Assembly (NCBI GenBank): GCA_947476215.1
Contig: CANJQI010000014.1
Location: forward strand, 1-48,616
DNA length: 48,616 bases
Direction: 5' to 3'
From: Betaproteobacteria bacterium
GTDB lineage: Bacteria > Pseudomonadota > Gammaproteobacteria > Burkholderiales > SG8-41
Position numbers and translations under genes: made by a program. The notes beneath the pieces are model-generated. The model had not been told where the DNA came from, did not search any database, and worked only from the letters and a program-made list of their open reading frames with translations. This document shows, in pieces, positions 25,056 to 35,387 of the stretch (the stretch's first letter is position 1; the number at the start of each line of letters is the position of its first letter).

Positions 25056-26051
25056 TTAGTCTGCTCGTATGCCCGCGTCCTTGATGACCTTGCCCAGCTT
25101 CGTGATCTCAGATTTCATCGCCGCCGCGAGTTGAGCCGGTGTGCTGCCGACCGGTTCGGCGCCCAGACTCAGGAATTGTTCCCGGATGTTGGAGGTGCTG
25201 AGCACGCGGGCGATTTCACGACTGAGCAGCATGATGAGGCGCTCGGGCACGGCTGCCGGGGCATACATGCTGAATATCGTGCCGGATTCGTAACCGGGCA
25301 GGCCGGATGCCGCTACCGTGGCCAGGCCGGGCACCAGGGCGGACGGCTGTGCGCCGGTGTGCGCCAGCGCCCGCAGTTTCCCCGATTTGACATGCGCCAT
25401 GACTGACGACGAAGTGCCGAACTGTAGCTCAATCTGACCACCTATGAGGTCATTGATCGCCGCGCCTCCGCTCTTGTAGTTTACGTGGACGATGTCCACG
25501 CCCGCCATGGACTTGAACAGCTCCGCGGCGAGGTGCGACGATGCGCCTATACCCACGCCGGCATAATTCAGCGTGCCCGGTTTTGATCGGGCGAGTGCAA
25601 TGAGTTCCTTGACGCTTTGCGCGGCGACCGCTGGGTTCACGACGACGATATGCGGCGAGTTGGTCACGATCGTAATGGGCGCGAATTCGCGGACCGGATC
25701 ATAAGGTGATTTTTGCAGCAGCGGGGCGATCGCGAAAACGCCGCCGGCAAACAGCAGCGTGTAACCGTCCGGGTATGCGCGGGCTACGATTTCACCCGGA
25801 ATCAGCGAACTCGATCTGTTGTCGACGATCACCTGCTGCCCAAGACTGCTTGAGAGTCCGGGCGCAATGATGCGCACCGAAATGTCGCTGCTGCCACCGA
25901 CACCGCCGGTGACGACGCGCACCGGTTTGGCGGGATAGGGTGGCGCGGTTGCGGTTGCAGTTGCAGAGGTTTGAGCGGATGCCGCCGCGTTTATCAGGCA
26001 CATCACGCCTGTAAAAATCGACTGTTTGGCGATTCGAAATAGTTGCTTCAT
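25056..26051 (-). CDS. Bug/TctC-family substrate-binding protein
   Basis: YPAKPVRVVTGGVGGSSDISVRIIAPGLSSSLGQQVIVDNR...PDGYTLLFAGG...RSKPGTLNYAGVG. Confidence 0.95.
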   Translation of the reverse strand: MKQLFRIAKQSIFTGVMCLINAAASAQTSATATATAPPYPAKPVRVVTGGVGGSSDISVRIIAPGLSSSLGQQVIVDNRSSSLIPGEIVARAYPDGYTLLFAGGVFAIAPLLQKSPYDPVREFAPITIVTNSPHIVVVNPAVAAQSVKELIALARSKPGTLNYAGVGIGASSHLAAELFKSMAGVDIVHVNYKSGGAAINDLIGGQIELQFGTSSSVMAHVKSGKLRALAHTGAQPSALVPGLATVAASGLPGYESGTIFSMYAPAAVPERLIMLLSREIARVLSTSNIREQFLSLGAEPVGSTPAQLAAAMKSEITKLGKVIKDAGIRAD

Positions 26052-26094
26052 GGTTCGTCCTTGCCGAGGTGTCCGCTCCACGTCCACTACCAGA

Positions 26095-27108
26095 TTATTC
26101 AGCCTTGATGCCGGCTTCACTGATCACCTTGCCCATGCGCGCCATCTCCGACTTCATCATCGCGCTCGCATGCGCAGGCGTGCTGGGGGACGCTTCCGAT
26201 CCTGACGACAGAAACTTCTCTCTCGCTTCGCGCGTATCCAGATAGCGCACCGCTGCCTGATTGAGTTTCATGATGGTTGCATGAGACGTGTGCGCGGGCG
26301 CGAATATTCCATAAATGGATCCCGCTTCATAACCGGGTAGACCGGACGCAGCGACCGTGGGCAATTCAGGGTACAAGGCCGATGGCTGGGAACTGGTGAC
26401 CGCCAGCGCACGCAATTTCCCGGTTTTGACGTGCGGCATGACGGAGGTGCCGGTGAAGAATGTCAGTTGCACACGTCCGCTGAGCAGGTCGCCGATAGCC
26501 AGCGCGGCGCCCTTGTAAGGGACGCGCACGATGTCGATGCCCGTCATCGATTTGAGCAACTCGCCGGCGAGATGAGACGCGGTGCCGGACACCGATGACG
26601 CATAGTTGAGCGTGCCCGGTTTTGCTTTTGCAAGGGCGATCAATTCTTTGATTGAGCTCGCGGCCACGGACGGGTGCACGCCGACCACGAGCGGCGCCTT
26701 GTTTGTGAAAGTAACCGGCGAGAAGTCCCTGACCGGATCGTAGGGCACTTTTTGCATCAGCGGCTGTATCCATAATACGTTGCTGGTCACCAACAGCGTA
26801 TAGCCGTCGGGTGTCGCTTTCGATACGATATCCGCCGGGATGAGACCGCTGGAGCGGTTTTCAATGACCACCGGTTGTCCCAGAGGCGCCGCGATTCCCT
26901 GGGCAATGACGCGCGATACAAAATCCGGGCTGCCGCCGGCTTCCGCGGTTACCATGCGTATGGGTTTGGACGGAAAGTGCTGTCCGCTGGACACGCCCGA
27001 GGCCAACAACATGACCGCTGCCATCCCCAGGGACGCGACGAGGAACTGCGATTGTATAAACGCCCCGGTTTCAGTTAAGGAAAGTCCTGCTGCTCTCATT
27101 TTGTCCAT
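26095..27108 (-). CDS. Bug/TctC-family substrate-binding protein
   Basis: FPSKPIRMVTAEAGGSPDFVSRVIAQGIAAPLGQPVVIENR...ALAKAKPGTLNYASS. Confidence 0.95.
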   Translation of the reverse strand: MDKMRAAGLSLTETGAFIQSQFLVASLGMAAVMLLASGVSSGQHFPSKPIRMVTAEAGGSPDFVSRVIAQGIAAPLGQPVVIENRSSGLIPADIVSKATPDGYTLLVTSNVLWIQPLMQKVPYDPVRDFSPVTFTNKAPLVVGVHPSVAASSIKELIALAKAKPGTLNYASSVSGTASHLAGELLKSMTGIDIVRVPYKGAALAIGDLLSGRVQLTFFTGTSVMPHVKTGKLRALAVTSSQPSALYPELPTVAASGLPGYEAGSIYGIFAPAHTSHATIMKLNQAAVRYLDTREAREKFLSSGSEASPSTPAHASAMMKSEMARMGKVISEAGIKAE

Positions 27109-27232
27109 GGTGAACCTTCTGTTGGTGGTTATCAAACCCGGCTGTCGTTGGTCTTACACTGCTCTTGCGAGGTATTATTAGCAGCTTGGCGTTTACGATC
27201 GATTCTTTTTTTATCCAAGGGAAAAGCGAACA

Positions 27233-28177
27233 ATGGAACTGCGGAATCTGGGTAAATCCGGACTCAAAGTGACGGCTGTCGGACTGGGATGCAACAATTT
27301 TGGCCACCGCATAGACCTCGCCGCGTCGCGCAAAGTGATAAGCAAGGCGCTGGATCTCGGTATCACCTTGTTCGATACCGCGGATGTTTACGGCAAAGGC
27401 GCATCGGAGGAGATACTTGGGCAGTGCCTGGGAGAGCACCGCAAGGATATCGTACTGGCGACCAAGTTCGGACAGGAAATGGACGCCGCCGGAACCCTGC
27501 AGGGCGGCTCGCGACGTTATCTCATGTCGGCGGTTGAGGCGAGCCTGAAGCGACTGAAGACGGACTGGATAGACTTGTATCAGATCCATCGCCCGGACCC
27601 TTCCACGCCGATCGAAGAAACGTTGCGCGCGCTTGACGATTTGATCCGTCAGGGCAAGGTTCGATATGTGGGTTGTTCGAAATTTGCGGCGTGGCAAATG
27701 GTCGAGGCGCAATGGACGTCCAGACATCATGATCTGGCCGCTTTTGTATCATGTCAGGACGAATACAGTCTACTCAAACGCGGACTGGAAAGCAGTCTAA
27801 GCCCCGCGATGCAGGCATACGGAATGGGCTTGATTCCTTATGCGCCGTTGGCGAGCGGACTATTGACCGGGAAGTACAAAAGGGACGTCCCACTACCTGC
27901 AGGGGCACGTATCACCAAGGACAAACGGCTCGCCGAGCGTTGGATCAGTGATGGAAACTGGACGATGCTGGAAGGGCTGGAAGCATATTGCAGGCGACGA
28001 GGTCATAGCTTGCTGGAACTGGCCTTCAGTTGGTTGGTCTCCCGTCCACAGGTCGCCAGCGTCATCGCCGGGGCCACCGAACCAGAACAGCTGGATCTCA
28101 ACGTGGGTGCCATGAACTGGACGCTGTCGCCGGATGATCATGCGGAAATCGACCGCATCACGAGCCCCGAGCATTAG
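27233..28177 (+). CDS. Aldo/keto reductase
   Basis: MELRNLGKSGLKVTAVGLGCNNFG...LGITLFDTADVYGKGASEEILG...WIDLYQIHRPDPSTPIEETLRALDDLIRQGKVRYVGCSKF. Confidence 0.95.
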   Translation: MELRNLGKSGLKVTAVGLGCNNFGHRIDLAASRKVISKALDLGITLFDTADVYGKGASEEILGQCLGEHRKDIVLATKFGQEMDAAGTLQGGSRRYLMSAVEASLKRLKTDWIDLYQIHRPDPSTPIEETLRALDDLIRQGKVRYVGCSKFAAWQMVEAQWTSRHHDLAAFVSCQDEYSLLKRGLESSLSPAMQAYGMGLIPYAPLASGLLTGKYKRDVPLPAGARITKDKRLAERWISDGNWTMLEGLEAYCRRRGHSLLELAFSWLVSRPQVASVIAGATEPEQLDLNVGAMNWTLSPDDHAEIDRITSPEH

Positions 28178-28202
28178 GTACACGACCATAAAAGGGGAAA
28201 TC

Positions 28203-29727
28203 ATGGCAGAAAATTCGCGGCACCTGGTGGTGCATGCTGATGTTGTAGTCGTCGGAGGCGGGGGTCGCGGACTCGCTGCGGCAATCGAGGCGCGCAGCCT
28301 CGGGCGGCACGTGATCCTGCTTGAAAAGAATGCGGCGTTGGGCGGTACCACGGCGCGTTCGGTGGGTTCCATATCGGCCAGTAACACGCCCCATCAGCTG
28401 CTGCTGGGCATACAGGACAGTCCTGATCTGCACTTTGCAGGATATAGGCACATTCAACGCCTATCTCAAAGCGCAGGACAATGAAGTACACCGGCGGCTT
28501 CTGGCGGACAATGTGGGCGACACGTTCCGTTGGCTGATGGCTATGGGCGTGGAGTTCTACGGACCGATAGCGGCACCACCGCATCGCAAGTCACGCATGC
28601 ACAACGTACTGCCAAACTCGCGAGCTTACATTTATCATCTGGGCAAGCATGCGCGATCCATAGGCGTCGATATTCGAACCGAGGTCCGCGCTCAGGAATT
28701 GATCGTCGAGGATGGACGCGTGGTCGGCGTGCTGGGCGACACCCAAAACGGGCAGACTGAATTCCGTGCGCGTGGAGGTGTCGTTTTGTCGACCGGCGAC
28801 TTTGCCGGAAATGCGGAGATGCGTGCGAAGTATCTAGCCCCTGAGGTTGCTCATGCCCAACTCGTAAACCCGACCAACACCGGTGACGGTCATCGTATGG
28901 CGTTGGAACTGGGCAACCGTATCGTTAACCCCGATCTTTATCATGCAGGATTGCGCTTCAAGCCGCCACCGCAATCGTGGGTTACGGCAATTCCTCCTTA
29001 TCGGGTAATCACCAAGCTCATGAATGTCGCGCTGCAAACCCTTCCGGGCTGGATGCTGCGACCTTTCATGTTAAGTTTTCTCACTACGATACTCGCGCCC
29101 GAGCACAAGCTTTTCAGCGCTGGCGCCCTCGTCATCAATCGCGAAGGCAAGCGGTTCTCAGACGAGCGGGGCGACATGATACCGAAACTCCTGGAACAGC
29201 CCTGCCAATTTGGTTACATCCTGCTGGATGCGAGACTCGTCGAGTTGTTCTCGAAAGCGCCCCACGTTGTATCGTCGGCGCCCGGCGTGGCGTGGATTTA
29301 TCTTCCCGATTACCGGAAGACGCGCAAGGATGTCTATCGCAGCGGAAACACGCTGCCCGAACTGACTGCGGCTATCGGTGTGCCGCTTCAAGCGCTGGAG
29401 CAGACGATCCAAAGTTACAACTCGGACATTTCGCGACCGGACGGCAATCGTCCTGCGTTTGGCGCAGGTCCCTATGTTGCGCTGGGACCGGTGCACTACC
29501 ACATGGCGTTTAGCGACAGCGGCGTTGCAACCAACGGCAAGCTGCAGGTTCTGGGTCCGGCAGATAAGCCGATTCCAGGTCTTTTTGCGAGTGGATTCAT
29601 CGGTTTAGGAGGTGTGTTGCTGGAGGGACATGGCCACCACCTGGGCTGGGCGTTTACGTCGGGTCGATTCGCCGGGCGTCATGCCGCCTTCGGCGTATTG
29701 TCGGATGGTGCAGCCGGGACCGCGTAG
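28203..29727 (+). pseudogene. FAD-dependent oxidoreductase (fumarate reductase/succinate dehydrogenase flavoprotein-like), frameshifted
   Basis: MAENSRHLVVHADVVVVGGGGRGLAAAIEARSLG in one frame; DIGTFNAYLKAQDNEVHRRLLADN... continues in another frame after about 28440. One extra G would explain it (a sequencing error is possible). Confidence 0.8.
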
Positions 29728-29754
29728 CAGGCGCGGTCTCCTCGCCTACTCCAC

Positions 29755-30198
29755 ATGATACCCGCACCTCTGCGGGTTGGCTTGCGCCCGTCGCGATGGC
29801 TGACGGCGATTCTTGCCGTCGCGCATGGAAATGCCGCAACGATGGTCGCACTAGTTCCGATTGCATTATGGCTGCAGATTGCGTGCATATCGGCACTGGC
29901 GCTCAGCTTGGTTATTTGCGTACGCCGAATTGCATTGCTTCGTGATCCAGATTCGGTCGCGGCGCTTGAAATCAGCACCGACAATGTCCTGACCGTTCAG
30001 ACGCAATCTGGCGGCCGCGTCGAATGCGTCGTGTTGCCGAGCACCTATGTTGCGGCGTATTTATCGGTACTAAATCTGCGCGAAATCGATCGCGGAAGCG
30101 TCAGGCACGTGATTGTGGTTCGCGACAGTGCCGATGCGGACGATTTTCGCAATTTGCGCACATGGTTGCGCTGGAAAGGCGCAGCGCACGAAAGCTGA
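29755..30198 (+). CDS. YgfX-like small membrane protein
   Basis: Two TM segments followed by VVLPSTYVAAYLSVLNLR...RHVIVVRDSADADDFRNLRTWLRWKG, typical of the YgfX/CptA-type family. Confidence 0.65.
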   Translation: MIPAPLRVGLRPSRWLTAILAVAHGNAATMVALVPIALWLQIACISALALSLVICVRRIALLRDPDSVAALEISTDNVLTVQTQSGGRVECVVLPSTYVAAYLSVLNLREIDRGSVRHVIVVRDSADADDFRNLRTWLRWKGAAHES

Positions 30199-30354
30199 GC
30201 GACCACGCCGACTTGATCCGACGGCGTAACCCCTTCGAGACGGGAAGTAGGCTCGATCAGATTCCGTCGTAGTAATGCACTGCGACCTTGGTGTTTGTAA
30301 TGAGTTCAGGACTGGTGCGACTAATAGTTACTTTTCGACCTGCCTTGGATCATC

Positions 30355-31365
30355 ATGACGCGAATCTTCGCAGCTACGTTGCTGGTCATAGTCGTTGCAT
30401 TTACTGCGCATGCTTTTCCGGATCGTCCCTTGACGCTGATCACGCCGTACCCCGCAAACGGCTACCCCGATCTTGACGGCACTTCGCGTGTCAGTCGTTT
30501 ACTCAAGACCATGCACAAGTATTCATCGCCGCCGTTGACCGACAGCCTCGCCCAGGAGGTCGCGCAACTGCTGAGTGGCGAATTGAGCCAGCCCGTCGGT
30601 TTCGAGCGCCGTGGCAACGGCAACGCGCTTGCAACTGCGGAGGCGATCGCCGCGGCGAAACCGGACGGTCACACGCTGTTATTTGCAGGCAATCAAACGA
30701 TTACGCTCCTTCCGTCGCTGTATCCACACTCGACTTTCGATCCGCGCACAGATCTCGCGCCGGTGGCGACCATCGCGAGCATGCCGATGGTACTGATTAC
30801 GAGGAAGGCCGGTTCGGCTCTCGATATTAAAGCGTTGATCGCACGCGCCCGCATGGCGCCGGGGCGGTTGAATTATGCGGTCATCGGTGACGGTTCGACC
30901 GCGCAATTGGCCGGCAGGTTGTTCCAGGCTCGCAATGGGATCGATGTCGTGCACCTGAACTATAACGGCAGCCTGCCCGCAATCAATGCCGTGATACAGG
31001 CGGAAGTTGCGTTCGGTGTCGTTCCGCTGCCTGCGGTACTCCCGTCATTGCCAGGTGGTCTAGTGCGCGTGCTCGCGATCGCAGCACCTGCGCGGCACCC
31101 GGCCATCCCAGACGTTCCGTCTCTCCGGGAGTTCGGGCTAAGCGGCTTGGATGCCACTGGATGGTTCGGAGTTTTTGCGCCGGTGGGCACGCCCAAGGCC
31201 ATCGCCTCAACGCTGAATCAGTCGATCCGTGTGGTCATGGGATACGATTTCATCGAGAGCGGCTTGATCAAGCGCGGACTTGGTCCGCTCCCCGGGACGG
31301 TGGATGATTTTCGGGCCTTGATTGAAAGAGACAACGCACGCGCGCTGGCTGCGAGGTCTTTGTGA
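30355..31365 (+). CDS. Divergent Bug/TctC-family substrate-binding protein
   Basis: FPDRPLTLITPYPANGYPD... KPDGHTLLFAGNQTITLLPSLYPHSTFDPRTDLAPVATIASMPMVLI...RARMAPGRLNYAVIG; extra N-terminal segment relative to the paralogs. Confidence 0.85.
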   Translation: MTRIFAATLLVIVVAFTAHAFPDRPLTLITPYPANGYPDLDGTSRVSRLLKTMHKYSSPPLTDSLAQEVAQLLSGELSQPVGFERRGNGNALATAEAIAAAKPDGHTLLFAGNQTITLLPSLYPHSTFDPRTDLAPVATIASMPMVLITRKAGSALDIKALIARARMAPGRLNYAVIGDGSTAQLAGRLFQARNGIDVVHLNYNGSLPAINAVIQAEVAFGVVPLPAVLPSLPGGLVRVLAIAAPARHPAIPDVPSLREFGLSGLDATGWFGVFAPVGTPKAIASTLNQSIRVVMGYDFIESGLIKRGLGPLPGTVDDFRALIERDNARALAARSL

Positions 31366-31730
31366 GGTGGATACGGCACGGAGTCCCTGTGATCTTTGAA
31401 AGTGCGTAAAAACAAAGAGATGACGAGATGTTCTGCAGTGTTCGTCGAACTCCCCACCTCAAGCGAGAAGTTTTGCAGCCTAGCGGTCAGGCCCACCGCC
31501 GCGCTGCATCCGTGCCTTTGCCAAGCACCGGCCAGCTCCCGCTCTAAAATTTTAAAGCATTGATAAATAACAATATTTTGACGCCTCGTGGCGCAAAAAT
31601 CGTGAGCACGGTATATCAAGGGCCTGATTTGGGTTAAACTTATAATCATTCCCGCGCATACTGTGCGAACGAACAAAACACCCAACTGATTGTTTATCGA
31701 AATCAGATTGGGCACAGGAGAAGGGCAGTA

Positions 31731-33569
31731 ATGAATCAAATGGCCAATGCAGCGCTCGTTTCCGAGGCTTACAAGGTCCCCGATTACGTACAGCATGCAA
31801 AACTCGGCGCATGGGTGCGTGAGATAGCCGCCCTGACCAAGCCTGAGCAGATCCGCTGGTGCGATGGATCGCAGGCGGAATACGACATGCTTTGCGATGA
31901 AATGGTGCGTGCCGGCACGTTGACGCGGCTCAACGCGGAAAAGCGGCCGAACAGCTTTCTTGCTCGCTCCGACCCCGACGACGTGGCGCGCATGGAAGAC
32001 CGGACATTTGTCTGTAGCGCAACCCAGGATCAGGCGGGCCCCAACAATAACTGGGTGGCGCCCGCCGAAATGAGAGTAACGCTGAACAAACTGTTTGACG
32101 GCTGCATGCGCGGTCGTACGATGTACGTGATTCCGTTCAGCATGGGCCCCATAGGTTCGCCCATCGCGCATATCGGCATAGAGCTTTCAGACTCACCCTA
32201 TGTCGCGATTAACATGCGCATCATGACGCGCATGGGCCGCAAAGCGCTGGAAGCGTTGGGTAGCGATGGATTTTTCGTGCCGTGCGTGCATTCGGTCGGC
32301 ATGCCGTTGGCCGCCGGACAAAAAGATGTTGCGTGGCCAAGTAACAAGCAGGACAAATATATAGTGCATTTCCCCGAGGATAAATCGATCTGGTCGTTCG
32401 GCAGCGGATACGGCGGAAACGCACTGTTGGGCAAGAAATGTTTTGCACTGCGCATCGCTTCCATCATGGCGCGCGAACAAGGTTGGTTTGCGGAGCACAA
32501 GCTCATCCTCGGCATCGAATCTCCGGATGGCCGAAAAGATTACGTCGCCGCGGCTTTTCCGAGCGCATGCGGAAAAACCAACCTGGCCATGCTGGTGCCA
32601 CCCGCGGAAATGAAGGGCTGGAAAATTACCACCGTCGGTGAGGACATCGCCTGGATCAAGCCCGGCAAGGACGGTCGGTTGTATGCGATCAACCCGGAAT
32701 CGGGGTACTTTGGCGTCGCGCCGGGCACGTCGGTCGAGTCCAATCCCAACGCGATGGCGACCTTGCATAAGAATGTGATTTTCACCAACGTCGCGCTGAC
32801 CTCCGACGGAGATGTGTGGTGGGAAGGAATGACCAAAACGCCACCAGCGAAACTGATAGATTGGCAAGGGCAGGAATGGACGCCCGACTGCGGTCGTAAA
32901 GCAGCGCATCCCAATGCGCGCTTTACCGTCCCTGCCTCTCAATGTCCGTCGCTGGACCCGGAGTGGGAAAACCCACAGGGTGTACCGATCTCTGCTTTCC
33001 TGTATGGCGGCCGGCGCAGCGAAGGCGTGCCGCTGGTATATGAATCCTTCAACTGGGATTCTGGCGTTTATGCCGGCGCAACCATGGGATCGGAAACTAC
33101 TGCAGCGAGTACCGGCGCGGTGGGTGTGGTGCGGCGCGATCCCATGGCCATGTTGCCGTTTTGCGGCTACAACATGGCCGATTACTTCGGTCACTGGCTG
33201 GAAATGGGCCGCAAGCTCAACAATCCGCCGCGTATATTCAGCGTCAACTGGTTCAGGCTGTCGTCGGAAGGCAAGTTCTTGTGGCCAGGTTTCGGGGAAA
33301 ATATGCGCGTCCTGAAATGGATCATCGAGCGTTGTCGCGGTCAGGCGAATGCGCTGCAGACCCCGCTGGGCTGGATGCCGCGTTTTGAGGATTTAGACTG
33401 GCGCGGTCTCGATTTCAGCCGCGAAAAATTCACGGATTTGATGGCGCTGGACAGAACCATGCTGGCCAGGGAATTGTCAGAACATGATGCGCTGTTCAAG
33501 AAACTCGAACTACGCCTGCCACGCAAGTTGCAGCTTGAGCGCGAGATGCTTGGACTTAGTCTGGTTTAG
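31731..33569 (+). CDS. pckG: Phosphoenolpyruvate carboxykinase (GTP)
   Basis: [22 protein letters not shown]-loop; [49 protein letters not shown]. Confidence 0.97.
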   Translation: MNQMANAALVSEAYKVPDYVQHAKLGAWVREIAALTKPEQIRWCDGSQAEYDMLCDEMVRAGTLTRLNAEKRPNSFLARSDPDDVARMEDRTFVCSATQDQAGPNNNWVAPAEMRVTLNKLFDGCMRGRTMYVIPFSMGPIGSPIAHIGIELSDSPYVAINMRIMTRMGRKALEALGSDGFFVPCVHSVGMPLAAGQKDVAWPSNKQDKYIVHFPEDKSIWSFGSGYGGNALLGKKCFALRIASIMAREQGWFAEHKLILGIESPDGRKDYVAAAFPSACGKTNLAMLVPPAEMKGWKITTVGEDIAWIKPGKDGRLYAINPESGYFGVAPGTSVESNPNAMATLHKNVIFTNVALTSDGDVWWEGMTKTPPAKLIDWQGQEWTPDCGRKAAHPNARFTVPASQCPSLDPEWENPQGVPISAFLYGGRRSEGVPLVYESFNWDSGVYAGATMGSETTAASTGAVGVVRRDPMAMLPFCGYNMADYFGHWLEMGRKLNNPPRIFSVNWFRLSSEGKFLWPGFGENMRVLKWIIERCRGQANALQTPLGWMPRFEDLDWRGLDFSREKFTDLMALDRTMLARELSEHDALFKKLELRLPRKLQLEREMLGLSLV

Positions 33570-33606
33570 GTAACCCAAATAAATCTCCTTACGAGTGGTT
33601 ACCACC

Positions 33607-33636
33607 ACCCGCCGGCACTGCCGGCGGGTTTTTTTT
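33607..33636 (+). terminator. Rho-independent terminator downstream of pckG
   Basis: Perfect 10-bp stem ACCCGCCGGC / GCCGGCGGGT, loop ACT, followed by TTTTTTT. Confidence 0.92.
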
Positions 33637-33767
33637 GTACGCCAGTCTGATCAACCCGGATCCGTCTATTCCTAGTGTTGCGACCGGAGTGCGATAATTA
33701 CGCCGCTCGCAGCCTGTTGAACATTGAGGAACAGGGGACGGCTGCCCTTACTTTTTAGGAACACACC

Positions 33768-35381
33768 ATGGCAAATCAAATGCTGATACTCGACCCGATT
33801 GCAACCATAGGAGACGAAAAGCAGCAGACTCGTCGTTTGAATGACGGAATCGGCGGCAAAGTGATCGGATTCATAGACAATGGCAAGCCCAATTTTCACC
33901 TGCTCGTCGACGATCTCGCGGAACTGCTGACCAGCAAGCACGGCGTTGCAGGCGTCGTGAGGCACCGCAAACGCGGTTCGGTGCCGGTCATGGAATCGGC
34001 GCTGGCGGAGATGTCCGAGAAGTGCGACGCGGTCATAACCGGATCTGGTGATTGAGGCTCGTGCACGTCGTGGAGTATCCACGACATGGTAGAAGCGGCG
34101 AAACGCAATCTGCCGGCCATGGCTATCTGTTCCACGGCGTTTGCGACGCTCGGGCGCTCCCAGGCCAAGGCGCTGGGCTATCCCGATCTCCCGATCGCAA
34201 TTGTTCCGCATCCTTTTGGCATACGTACCAGAAGCGAGCTCAAGGAAATCGCGGTTACCTGTGCCGATGATATTGCCCGGTTACTCAGCAGTGCGGCGAG
34301 CAATGACACCGCGTCGCCGGTAGCAGGCAAGATAAACCGGCGCGCGGACACGCTTGCGGTTCCCGACGATCCCGAAGGGCTAAATCGTTATTTCATGGAA
34401 AGACATTGGGGTGATGGCTTCCCTGTCATCGCGCCCACGCCCGAGCGGGTTGCACGGATGCTGAGTCATACGCGTCGGGCGCCGGATGAGGTCGTAGGCA
34501 AGATAGCACCGGGATATGGTGAGGCAACCGTTGAGCGCATTGCGATAAATGCCGTGCTGGCCGGTTGCCATCCTGAATATCTGCCGGTGCTCATCGCGGC
34601 CGCGGAGGCTGTTTCGGCGCCGGAATTTAACCTTCAGGGCATACAGGCCACGACCAACCCCGGTACCGTATTTCTGATTATCAATGGTCCGATTGCACGC
34701 AAACTCGGTGTCAATAGCGGCAACAACTGCCTGGGACAAGGCACGTGGGCAAACGCCACGCTGGGCCGGGGACTGCGTCTGATACTGCAAAACATCGGTG
34801 GCGCGCAACCGGGCGAGATGGACCGCGCCACTCAGGGCCAACCCGGAAAGTATTCGTTCTGCTGCGCGGAAAATGAGGAAGCCAGCCCGTGGGAAGCTTT
34901 GCACGTTGAACGTGGATTTTCGCCGGGAACCAGTACCGTAACCGTCGTTCCACCGTTAGGCACGTGGAACATGAATACCCACGCGAAAGACGTAGATGAT
35001 CTGCTTAAAGTGTTTGCCGACATCATGGCGTTTCCCGGCGGCAGCGACTATGTTTATGGTGGTGGCGCACCGTGGCTGGTGATGGCCCCGGAGCATGCGC
35101 ATATACTCAAAGTGGCGGGCTTGAGCAAGGCCGACGTCAGAATACGGCTGTGGGAACAGTCAAAAATGTCAGCGATGCGACTGTCCGCAAAGGATTTTGC
35201 GCGCACGCAGAATGGCCGTCGCGCGGAGTTGGGGGAGATCACTCGCGAGACGATGTTGCCCATATCGCCGCGGCCCGAGTGTATCGGCATCATAGTTGCG
35301 GGCGGACCTGGAACGCATTCGGTGTATATGCCGGGCTCCGGATACACGCGAGCCGCCATTACGCGTGAAATCGTATTGTAG
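33768..35381 (+). CDS. UGSC-family selenoprotein, fused form 1 (Sec = TGA at 34053-34055, residue 96; ~537 aa)
   Basis: Same frame across the TGA: ...AVITGSGD-U-GSCTSWSIHDMVEAAKRNLPAMAICSTAF...VPHPFG..., then a large WGDGFPVIAPT...domain. The same organisation is repeated at 37523-39133, and a SECIS-like hairpin follows. Confidence 0.88.
34056..34088 (+). promoter_or_regulatory. Predicted bacterial SECIS element, selenoprotein 1
   Basis: Perfect 8-bp stem GTCGTGGA (34067-34074) / TCCACGAC (34078-34085), loop GTA, 19 nt between the TGA and the loop. Confidence 0.8.
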
Positions 35382-35387
35382 GTAGAT

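Noticed and set aside
31641-31646. TATAAT upstream of pckG as a sigma70 promoter
   Set aside because: No convincing -35 box at the expected spacing; too weak to annotate from sequence alone.
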